This document shows, piece after piece, positions 43,957 to 54,973 of a stretch of DNA of 64,000 nt (position 1 is its first letter; each line of letters starts with the position of its first letter). Origin of the DNA: Takakia lepidozioides (taxonomy: Eukaryota; Streptophyta; Takakiopsida; Takakiales; Takakiaceae); the NCBI GenBank assembly GCA_030704615.1, contig CM060733.1, positions 37,570,001-37,634,000 of the forward strand, given 5' to 3'. The position numbers were made by a program, and so were the translations under genes. The notes beneath the pieces were generated by a model. It was not told the origin of the DNA. It worked only from the letters and a program-made list of their open reading frames with translations, and searched no databases.

Positions 43957-46900
43957 TCATTTTGATGCAAAAGTGATCACATGAGCCAACTGATATTTGT
44001 CTGATTTTTGAGAAGGTATATACATCGTGATGGGAAACGGCAAAGCTGATTCCAGCACTGCTGTTATAGAACCCAATTTGGAAACAGTTCTCACACTGCC
44101 AGTTGCGGTGTCTAGAAAATAGCAGAGGAAGGGAGAGGGCAGAGAAGAGAGGGAAACCTCCTGCTTTTTGGCACTTTTTGCAGAGCATCCCTTGTTTACA
44201 GCTTGCCTCAGAGAGACAGGTGAAGAGCTGGAACTCTCGTTTGATTGGCCAGAAAATCCCAAATATGCAGCATTGGTGTGTTTGATCCCCATCACTGATC
44301 CAAAAAATTCAGTCACAGGCACCTGCAACTCAAATTGGCAGGCAAATGAGTCAATACAGACTATACCACCACTTGGGACGACATGTAAAGAGGAGAACCA
44401 AGCCATTGAGCAAGCACAATAATTGGCAAATCGAGATCAAACCCAAATGTGAAACTTGAACAGACAAATTAAACATACAAAGCCACCTACAACTGGCCCG
44501 AGTCATAGTTTCACCTCACCTTATCTAAAGGTTGAGGAAATAAGTCGGTGCGATAGTCCATATGTGACATAAGCAGACTTGGGTCATATGACTGCAACAG
44601 ACTGCATCCCATTATACATTTGGCATGAGAAAAGAAAACTCTCCACCACATTCCTTGCAAGCATTCATAAGCACATAATATCCAGAAGACTACTCAAGGA
44701 ATTGCCAACCAATTGCAAGCAATTGCAATTGCCATTCCATGGGGAATCTATCGTAGTCTTCTGGATATTATGTGCTTATGACAATTGGCAATTCCTTGCC
44801 AATTGGAATTGGCAAATCCTTGGCACTTGCAATTCCTTGCAGAGAAATTGCAGAGAAAAACTTTTCACCCAGTTGATGTTTATTAAGTAATTGCAACTAA
44901 CAATCTACCAGTTTGGAACTTGTGGGAGGCTTCCAGACCTGGGAAAAGCAGAGAAAAACCAACCTTTGTATGGTGGAATTGCTATGTATATCAAGGTTTT
45001 CAAAAAACTGCAGTGTGTAATATGTAAAGCGATCCACAACTGACACCCCCACCTGCCATTGGTTAGCATTGCTGTCAGTTGCTTAGCAGACATAGCATAG
45101 GAAGGTAAAATAGTACGTGCAGTACTCTGGAAACTGCTAGCAACCAGACAAATTCCTTTCACATTAGTCTTTAGCCTTTATCAATACCTCTATTGGAGCT
45201 CTATGTACACACAAATTCTCATGGACACAAACCCAGTGGAGGAAGACTAAACTCGAAGTGCAAATCAGAGGTGAATCTTGTTGAGAGATTACAATCAACA
45301 CATACATCCGCATCAAGATGATGAGAATATGAATTCTCCCCCTTCAAACTGCTGCCAACAGCTAGCACGCCTGGGGAATAGAGCTGCATGGGAGTAGACC
45401 ACCAAAATTTGAAGTTATCAATTGACCTGCCATCCCTTGCAGTTGCACAGTGCCTCCTCAAGAAAACTCAACTTTTGGGCCTTTGGCCACTGTAGTCCTG
45501 AAAAGGATACAGTTGCATGGTGGGCGCTGCTGGTGAGGTACACCATGTATATGTGCATAAGAAGTTACACTTACGAGGCTCAGCACCAATAGGCTTGACA
45601 TGCACAATCCATGGACTGATGCACTCAAGTGCATGTTGACATCTTTGAGGAGACACTCCAAAGGGAACACATGTGTGTCCCTGGTAACCGTTCACAAACT
45701 CAAACAGAACTTTTGAGTTCCGAACTCCAACATACATTAGAATTCTTCAACTTTGACGTAAGAAGCCCTGTCTTCTGTTCACCTACTCATACATCTTGAA
45801 GATAGCAATATCCGCATGCTCAAGGCATATGACATATTTCTTCTAAGGATGTGGCAAGTTGTAAATTCAACAGATGTTTGTTGCACGTAAGTAGTTGATT
45901 TTAAACAAGAGTGCAAGGGCTTGTGAGGCACCTGAGAGTGAAGGGTCGCTGCCTGACAGGTATCCACCATCAATAACAGCTCCTTGTATCTACAAAGTAC
46001 AGATTACCATGGCAGGTGGTATATGCAGCAAGAGAGTGATTATCAGAACTGAAACCCACAAATATCATGTGAACTATGTTAGACTATCTGCAGAAGTGTT
46101 TGTAATAACAGTTCTTCCTAGCTAGGCTCCAACTCAACACAATTCCATGTAGTAGCCAGCTCCTGTTTCAGTACATTCCTATCATCTGAGCTCTTTGCAA
46201 CAGATGTTCCCTAGTGGAGTATATGTAAAGCCTACATACAGGTGAATGGTGTCAAAAGAAATCCTTGCAAGTGCATGACATAATATAAGTGCCAAGGGTT
46301 ATGGATGGTTACACACAAAGGGTAAGAACCTACATTGGACAACCTTTGACAAGCATATACATCTGCATACAGGGATTAGTACATGAATAATTTAGTCTGA
46401 ATAATGGAAGAACCTTTTCTTCTCATGCATTTGAGCGAATGTGTCTGCAAGGTCGTGGCTTTGAATCTCCTCAGAATCCTGGAACTTCAGAAATTCATCG
46501 CCACCATGGCCAGTCATATAAAGAAGCACGCGGCTCCCTTCATCACTCAGCAGCCGCTTTGACCGTGGCACAGCCGCATCATGCCGCCCTGTCAAAACTC
46601 GTAGAAAATTTTCCACTGTAACTTCATAGCCTCTGTAGTCTACCTGCAAACCAAGTTGTGCACTGATATATGTAAACTCAAATTGTGCACCTTCCAAGCA
46701 GCATCAATGTGACAAACGCTTGGTTAGTATACCCAACAAACACCATTAAATAACAACTCTTCCTTTACCCATCATGATTAGCATTGAAGATGACACCTGC
46801 TAAATGTAGGCAAAAGTGTAGCCAATTTGTGCAGTGTATTATTCTAATTGCAGACAAAATTAACAATGCCAAACAATCCAGACAAACAGGCATAGACAAA

Positions 46901-48146
46901 CAAAAGACATGAGAGAAAGCAGACAGCTACCACAGAGGACAGGAGAGAGGTGAACTCACAGATGCTGAGACACAAAAGACAAACAAATAGACACATGCTA
47001 AACCCTTAAACCCTATATCAAGACAGAATTTGACTGGAACTTCACAATGCAGGCACTTGCCTCAATATTATCGCCATACAGATTGAGTTGATGGTTTTCA
47101 TTGTTAAAGACTTGAGCCGGGTAGGCATTCCGAGCATTGCACGCTACGTCATCTGCCAGCATCAATATGATATGGTCATCTGATATTCCCAGCCGCTTCA
47201 CTGTCCTATACACATGTAAGACAGCCTGTACTCAGCACTGTGAGACTGCCAAAAGAGTCTTGTTAATCATCTCACTTCTTTCAGCCACTAAATCACTTCT
47301 GTTGAGTAAGACTTCGACAGTGCATGCTTTTATATCCTTGGAGGCCGGCTCAACCTTAAACAATCTGTTGATGGTCAGTAGTTAATCCTGTTTCCATAAG
47401 TTCATGTGCACACTATCTTGGTTTAATAACCCTAGATTTCTTTTTCTTAGCCTCTCAACCGCCCCCTTGCACATCGGCAGGGGGTGGCATCAACGAAATT
47501 ACTGGAAAATAGCATGTTAACTCAACTTAAGAGGCACGTCAAAACTCCATAGCAGGTAGCTAAGTGGGTATGGGCATTATGTGCTCGGGAAGAGTTGCTT
47601 GCAAAGTTGTCAACCTGTTCTCTTTAAAGGCTTTGAAATGCGTCAGGAGAAGAAACCTTAAACAGCGCAGCTGAGAACTTGCCTGTACAGAGAGAGTGTA
47701 TTGGCCATGTGGCGATAATTAAACCTGCAATACAAGAGAAGGAAGTACTCATATCCAGTAACTGTGCAAGAATTGAACACCTTGGCTACCGACAGAGCAC
47801 AAAAGTGTAAAAAATCCACTATTTCATCACAACACAGCACTCTAGAATTTTACCAGGCGTCGGAGAGAGAGAGAGAACCGATGTTACAACAGCGTCTCTT
47901 AGTTCTTGAGCTACACACTCATCCACAATCCAAACTCTTAACAAAAAATTCAAGGTTGCTCATTGACATGATAGCATCAAGAGTTCGAGAGATGAGAGAG
48001 AACCAGTAGCGAGATGTGCAAACAAGGACCGCCCAATTGTTGGTATTGGAAGCTCCCAACGATGCCCATGCCTCCACGCCACGAAACATCTGGATTAGGA
48101 GCAAAACCCCCATCACCCGCAAACATTTCGTACCCAGCTTTGCCAT
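43957..48146 (-). CDS. GPI8: GPI-anchor transamidase catalytic subunit (GPI8/PIG-K)
   Basis: Cysteine protease of family C13 that replaces the C-terminal signal of proteins with a GPI anchor in the ER. Nine exons join in phase: 48,146-48,004; 47,724-47,683; 47,205-47,061; 46,643-46,414; 45,989-45,932; 45,383-45,306; 45,052-44,964; 44,601-44,520; 44,322-43,957. About 410 aa, normal for the family. Residues 1-26 ([20 protein letters not shown]...) form a signal peptide; [20 protein letters not shown] starts the mature enzyme. Catalytic His156 lies in [10 protein letters not shown] and Cys198 in [12 protein letters not shown], 42 residues apart as in yeast. [32 protein letters not shown] and [11 protein letters not shown] follow. 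Introns 2 and 3 start with GC, not GT. The last 90 residues match nothing I know and show no clear membrane helix, so the 3' end may include another splice. Confidence 0.95.
44666..44780. repeat. Foldback with perfect 27-bp arms in a GPI8 intron
   Basis: 44,666-44,692 is the exact inverse complement of 44,754-44,780 (arm core gcacataatatccagaagac). The 61-bp loop and right flank are rich in ttggcaatt/aattgcca variants. It sits in the intron between GPI8 exons 44,601-44,520 and 45,052-44,964. Confidence 0.93.
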
Positions 48147-48573
48147 GCTCAATCGATCTCTCTCTCTCCATCCCCTCCCTCCCTCCCTTGTACTTAATGT
48201 TTTTTTCTACTGCCCAAATTGTATTTGGAGAAGTAATTTACGGGTGGGCAGCAGCCGAGATTCGGTGGGGAACATGGGGCAACGGCCTGCCCGCTGCTGG
48301 CGCACCTTGAGTATCGCTCCAGTCTCAGTATTCTGGCCATTTGATGCGTCTGTCTGTGGAGAGGATCGAAGATGGCAGGTGGGTTGTGAAGAGGATCCAA
48401 GCACGCGGGGGGGGTGTGGGAGAAAGGAGAGGGATTGGGGGAGATCCCTTTCGATTCTGAGGTGTTTGGCAGCATGATTTCCACTCTTCTCAAAATCAAG
48501 CTTATTGGGTAGAAGGAGACGGGGGGGATAGAGGAGGAGGATTGTCCATTGAGAAGCGGAGGGGATTGGCAGC
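48147..48573. promoter_or_regulatory. Bidirectional promoter region, GPI8 / RAB21
   Basis: The start codons of GPI8 (minus, 48,146) and RAB21 (plus, 48,574) face away from each other with 427 bp between. The GPI8-proximal side has a CT-rich tract (48,158-48,190); the RAB21-proximal side is G-rich (48,400-48,560). No clear TATA box was identified for either direction. Both 5' UTRs and core promoters must fit here unless transcription starts inside the other gene. Confidence 0.7.
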
Positions 48574-51500
48574 ATGAGGTCCACTCCTATCACGGTCAAG
48601 ATTGTCCTTCTTGGAGACGGTACGTGCGACTCCATTTCATTCTTTACCTCCCCAGGTCAACCGTGGATCGTTCGCTGCTGTTTATGGATGTGTAGGCGCG
48701 TTTTACGTGGCTGAGGAAGCATTTCAAGTGCCTATTGTTGTTGGCTGATTTTACCGTGAGATCTGCAAGCTGTCGAGTAGAATAATCCTGGAACCCTAAT
48801 AGCTGCTAGAATCTCTCATCTGGCGGTATAATTGTCAGGGAATTCATACGATCTTAATTAATTTTTAACGTGATCTTGGCCCAAACACCTTCGGGCCAGT
48901 CTGGTACATTTCATCAAGTTTCGACTTGGTTGAAGTCGAAATAAGCCAAATGTATTGGAAATTTAGACAATTTCGCACACTCCAACCCTGCAGCGGAACA
49001 AACCTGTATATCTAGCAAGGAAGCGTCGGGGTACTGGACCTCTGGAGGTAGGCGGAGGGGCAAAGACCAACTATTGTAGAGCAAGAGCAAAGGTACTGGC
49101 AGTAATCTTTCAAGTGGGTCCTTACTTTTTCGTTGCCCACACTGTATATAGTTTCCTGTCCATAATTGGCAGCTCAATGAGCCTGGATTTTCTCAAAACA
49201 GTAATTCACCACCAATCTTGGAGAGTCACAGGAAGAAAACCTTGAGGACTCAGTTACGTCCTTGTGGGTTAAAATTAAGTTGTAAATGTTCTCTTAGATT
49301 TACTGTGAAAGCACATGCTGCTTTGCTTCCCTTCTCTAACCTGTTTGTGCATTACATTATGCATATGCTGAGGATTAAAATCTGGTGGAAGAAACCTGCA
49401 TTAGGCTCTGGAATTCTGCCGCCAATAAATGAGAAATTAATGAAAAGCCTTCCAAAAAGTTACTCTAAATAGGCCATCTAGTTGTGTTGATTATGTCTAT
49501 GCTTGTATGTATGTCTACTGCCTGCAACCTTTGACGGTCAAAGTTACATTGACATTGACACAGGTGACAAGGGTGTTATTGAGGGTTAAGTGGTTTGGAT
49601 TGCCGCTCTCAGAAAACATTGGATTTTACTGACATACCTGCCATCTGCTATCTGCTTTGACCACAGGCCATGTAGAGCGAGAGAGGAGATAGAGATAGAG
49701 ATAGACGGTTCAGAGAGCGAGAGTTTTTTATTCTATGCTGACCCTGTCCAGAGGAGCTACATTATCACCTGCCATATCGTATCTTTTGGAGCGACATCAC
49801 ATTCCTGTGCATTTCAGGAATCCCTGAGCCCTAAAATTTGTGGAAGTAACAGGTGAGCAACACTGTTTGCAGGGCGGGTTGGCAAGACTTCACTTGTACT
49901 GCGTTACGTGAACAACATATTCTCAGATGTGCAGACGGCCACCATCCAGGCCTCATACCTTACTAAGCGTCTCACTTTCGACGGCCAGAGTGTGACTCTA
50001 GCTATTTGGGTTAGATACCTTGAGCTCTCTTTCCGTTGCATTTGTGCTGTCCTGAGAGAGGATAAAGATTTATTCCCCAGATAATTCTGTTGGGAGCCTT
50101 GTGGCCATAGGCATGTGCAAGTAGGTGGGTCGGAGGAGAGAGAAAGAGAGAATATCTGTTTTTGTTGGCACGATATAGCCCTGTGATGAGTTTTACGAAT
50201 TCGAGTACGTGAGGAGAGGGTGGCCCAACCATTATCACCACAGGCTCGTTCCAGTTGGGGGAAAATTAAGTGGTTTCTGGCCTTGAAATTTCTCAAGAAA
50301 GCTCTTTACCATGGCATGAAGTTGATGCAAGTGTTCACCCACAATTCTGATCGAAGTTGCCACAGCTTTGGGTGTTGTTAGCTTCGCAAACTGAAGCAAC
50401 TTTGATACTTTCAAAGAAGGCCTCATGTTCAGTAGAGTATCCAAAGTCTCCCTCACTACCTGGCCTTTGGAGAGCCTCTGAGCTGCAATCCTATGAGAAT
50501 CGAAGTCCCAGGTATGTGTTAGAATGGAGTACGGGGCTCTCTTCCTCTTCCCAGAAAAACTCGTGATCACCTGTTAACTTTGTAGTCAAAAAGCATGACT
50601 GCATTCCTGATCACCCTGGTTTGAGGTTCAGATCTTCGAGATTGGGGTGAGAGTGCAGCCTTGAGCCAATCCCCGTGCACTGCAAGACTTTTACTGTAGA
50701 CTGCCACGCGTTGCCCATACCATTACGTAGCTTGCAGACTCCTCACCTGATTTTTCTTCACATGTGCTAGACCCAAATATTCTAACTCCAAAGCCTGACC
50801 TACAGGCATGGGTTTTGGGGGATTCAGATGGAAGTCCCTCCAGTTTCCTTCCTTGAGCAGTCTGGCTGGAGGTTAAAATGTCGTCCCACGTCTCTGATCA
50901 TGCCTAAAGCTGACTTGACTTCTTGCAGTGCTCAGTTCTCTGGAGAGCTCTTCACCCTGAAAAATCTATATTACAACGTCAAAGGAGCACATTTTGGAGG
51001 TCTTTGGGCACCAAAGTAGGGCTATCAAGCTGAGTTCAAACCAGAAGTAGTCACACATTAGGTGCAAATTTTATCCACCGTATTGCAGTCTACAGTGGAT
51101 TGTGCCGCACTCTGCTATTTACAAGGTGTCCATTGTGAGGAATTCTACCACCCACTATTTAAGGCCTTGACTAGAATTAATTATAGGGGTGGATGAACTG
51201 TTCCAGTTTGGTGTCCTCCAACAGCATTCCCATTCAGACCCTTTGGTGCTAGAAGCCGTGCCCACATCTGCATTGACATCTGCGTTAGGCTTACTTGCCC
51301 TCCTGGGAGAAGATTTAGTGCAATCTTGCTTCCACATATCACATGCTTTGTTGGCCATGGAGCTATATAGCTAAAGGAGAAATTGCAAGCAGAAAACTTC
51401 ATCCGCAAGTGGCCGGCTTTGCACATGTGCTCTTTCCCTAATCAAGAGAGATCTGCCTGTATCTTACCGGAGTGGGCAGAGACTGGCGAGATGCCTCACC

Positions 51501-53636
51501 CTTGATCTAGAGCCGAAAGGAGAAAAAGGAGAGGGACATAGAGAGGCTGCACAGTCTCAAGTGATTCTATGGTTCCTGAACCTTTTGCTTGCAGAGTTTG
51601 TGGTCAAAATTTCTGGTTCAGATTCTGTATTTCTATGTCCTTCACAAGAAAAAGGTAAACAACGAAGAGAGAACAAGGAAGAAATAGAGACAGTGAGCCT
51701 CATCCTGCAGAGTTGTTAAAAGGTGAGAAAAATCTTTTGGTCATGTCCAGTACAAAAGGTTGTACATAGTCAATTTTCTCTGTTCAGATGCTTCCTGTCT
51801 CTAAGATTGGGTTGTTCTGTATACCTTGCAGGACACAGCAGGCCAGGAACGGTTTCATGCACTCGGCCCCATTTATTATCGTGATGCTGATGGTTGGTTA
51901 TCTCATCTTTTGGCTTTCTCTTTCCTCACGTGAATAACATCTGTTACTTGCTAAAGGGGATTCTTGTACACTCTGAAAGCCCCCAGTTGGCTGCAAGAGG
52001 GTTTTTATTCTATGAGGATTATGCTCTTAGGGTAGGTCATAGCTCATAGCCTACATCCCAAGGTAATAGTCAACCCTAAGTAAGGGAAGAAGCCCCAGAA
52101 GGACGGGGTCTGAGCAGAAAAGCCAAGACAGGCCCGAGTGTTCAGAGGAGTAGAACAGATATAATCATGCCAGTAAGGGACAAATCTCCCTCTCACTCTC
52201 TCTCACAGCAAGCTTTCAGTGATAGCAGCGGCTTCCATTTCACTCTCATCTCTACCTGCCATACTTCTCCCCCATACCCCCCCCGCATTTCTGCTGCGTC
52301 CAATATTCGTCCCCACAGATATGTGTGAGTGTATATGAGCTTCCACTTCTAGTCCTTCTTTGGAACACGTATATTTATGATTTCCTTGCTCTGCTACCTT
52401 GGTTAGTTTCTGATTTGATCCCTGCTGTCTGTCCTATCAGCATATCCCTGTCCTATGGGGATCCTGTGCAAACTCATGCCTGTTGCGATTTTTCCTTTTG
52501 CCTTGTGGAAATGTTACAGCGGCACTGTTGGTGTACGATTTACTGGACAAAGATAGCTTCAACCGAGTAAAAAGTTGGGTGAAAGAGCTGCGAAAGATGG
52601 CACCCAAAAATATAGTCTTGGCTATTGCAGGGAATAAGAGTGATATGGATAAGTTGCAACAGGCCAACCTTGTGGAGACTGAAAGGTTTGTCTGTGGCTT
52701 TTCTTTTGTTCTTTGGATTGCGTTTCTTTGGTTGCTGAATGGATTCTACAGTTTTACCTTGCCACACAGCAGATTGATGCTTGTGTGGAGGGCTTTCTAG
52801 AGGACATCTGGAAACCCGAACAAATTCTCTATATCCCACTATTGCAGTAAGCCCCTCACAAAGCTAGTGTCTGTTCCCTTTTGCTCCACCCAATACGGGT
52901 GTAGGGTCTATGGCCACAAAGGCTACAGCAACCAATGCTCTAAACTAGACTCGTGAGTGACAATCATCAAGGCTAGGGAAAGCCTTCTGATCGGGACACC
53001 TCTCCCTATGACAGTCTCACAATTCCATCAGGTCAGGGAGCATATGATTGTAATGGAGGAATTACCTGTGGATTGTGCTTTTATTTGTCTTTCCATCGGC
53101 TGCAAGTTGAGGGGTGGCAGGTAGTGTTCTGCAGATATGCAGACTCCATAGGAGCAAATCATTTTGTGACATCAGCAAAGCTCAATATTGGGATAGAGGA
53201 CGCCTTCCTTAATATTGCTCAGCGTAAGTTTCTTATTATTGTTGTATATCCAGTTCAGGATGGATGCAAACTATTCTTCCCAACAGCTTCTTTTCTGCAT
53301 AGAATGTTTTCTCCTCTTCTTTACAGTCGTCTTTCGAATGTAAGCCTGGAGTTTCTTCAACACTTCACAAATATGTAGAAAGATTCGTAATTGCCCTCTT
53401 CTTTGAGTGATATGGGTAGTAGATTGTGTTCAATTCCTGGTCTTGCCTTCTCCATGCTCTAAAGAAAGGAATGAATGAGCAACACAGGCATCTCTGTTGT
53501 TTGGACAGGTGTGCTAGAGCAAAGAAAGACTGGTGGGTCCAACACTGTCACACCCAGTTTTCAAAGAAAAGGCATGGTCATATCAGACGTACAACCATCT
53601 TCAGGGTCTGCTGCGCAGTCAAAGTGCTGCTCTTGA
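48574..53636 (+). CDS. RAB21: RAB21-class small GTPase
   Basis: Six exons join in phase with GT-AG borders: 48,574-48,619; 49,873-50,009; 51,832-51,892; 52,520-52,685; 53,135-53,223; 53,509-53,636 (TGA). Predicted 208 aa. P-loop GDGRVGKT at residues 14-21; switch I region TATIQASYLTKRL; switch II WDTAGQERFHALGPIYYRDA (D62-Q66 with catalytic Gln66); NKSD at 120-123; TSAK at 149-152; C-terminus KCCS with two prenylatable cysteines. The switch I text A-T-I-Q-A-S-(F/Y)-x-T-K-R-L and ERFHALGPIYYRD are RAB21 signatures (animal RAB21 is near-identical here) and differ from plant RABF/RABH/RABG. RAB21 acts on early endosomes and integrin/cargo traffic in animals; its plant role is not known to me. 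The conserved GTPase residues and clean splicing indicate a working gene. Confidence 0.95.
52770..52950 (+). mobile_element. LINE-B copy, old 3' end in RAB21 intron 4
   Basis: acagcagattgatgcttgtg (near 52,768), ggacatctggaaacccgaac and gtctatggccacaaaggcta (near 52,908) match the last coding part and 3' tail of LINE-B with many differences. No target duplication recognised. It lies between RAB21 exons 4 and 5. Confidence 0.85.
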
Positions 53637-54973
53637 CAGGCACCCTCAAATTACATCTGTCATTGATTTGCTGGAACTGTTCTCTACTCCTGTTGAGAGA
53701 CTTCAACATTGTGAACACAAGTCTTCAGACAACTTCCAGCAGCATAAAGATTGTCAACCAACATAATGTCCTGCACTAGCTGAACAAAACCACCATATAG
53801 TCTTCAGGTTTTGGTCTGAAGATAGCAACTCAATAATATTATCCATCTCTGCGGTGTACATAATAGTAACATTTGTGTTGCATGTACTTTACATCAATTG
53901 AAGTACAACTCTTGCAGTGTGATGGAGGTCCACCACCACTGGTGGTCACTAACATGTACTTTGGCTGTGAGCAATAAGCAGTAGTTTTGGGTTAGATGTA
54001 TTCTTGAGTTGGCTCAGAATGGCGACATTGCCTCATTTCTGAGCACAACAGGTTTCTCGCACAGACATAACCCAAAGCCAACTCCAAACCTAGTCCCCAA
54101 CCAACTACATCAAATGAAACAGTAACTTGTACAGTCACCACTACTGGTATATTCCACACATACAATTGACACTAGAAGAAGCAATTCCCCACAAGGTGTC
54201 CAGACCTTTAGCCATTGCAAAATCTCCAGGGAGACGGCCCATAATGCCTCATGACCCATCCCTCACATACCCCTACACACATCTTCATGTACTGAGCACC
54301 CAATAGACCATTGCAAGTTGAGCCGTGTTCAAGGTCTCTTCAATTAACCGTGCCAGGCACCTCAAATTTAGCAGCAATTGCCAAAGTAACTCGGATCTCA
54401 AAAAATAAAGCAACTTGTTATGTGAATCCATTTAACCGCTTGAGACATACAATTTGTTTCAAGTCAACTATATGCCGTGTTCATAATGTTAGATGGTGAC
54501 AGTCTAAAATGTGTTTTCCAATAACCAAAATTGATTGAAAAGGAAAAACTGATCTAGCATATTGTAACATATCCTCCATTGAAAAAGCTTCTTAAATCGG
54601 GACCACCCTAATATGATAGGTCCTGCAAATGTTGACCAGGGGCAATCATGCCGTATCCCATTGTTTCCCAATGGCCATTGATACGGATAAGACTGAAATG
54701 CTTGGTGTCCACAAGCGATCCCATTTCTTAGACCACTTCGGTGCATGACATACAACCCACTAGTCTCTACAAAGGGTGGCAAAGATCAGCATACAGGAAA
54801 GCCATGTATAACTAAGCATAATTGCTAGGAACTGAAACTTAACAGCCAGGCAACTGCTGTCGGCTACTTCAAATTGCAAGAAGAAAGACATACGCATTTT
54901 GAGCTGTGTTACAGCCAATGTATGTAGGATCTTCATGTAATTCCTGCAACTCCACCAACCAAACCACCATGTC

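Noticed and set aside
50235-50570. Minus-strand open frame in RAB21 intron 2
   Set aside because: No family recognised; lies wholly within an intron of the plus-strand gene. It could be a retro-fragment but nothing supports it.
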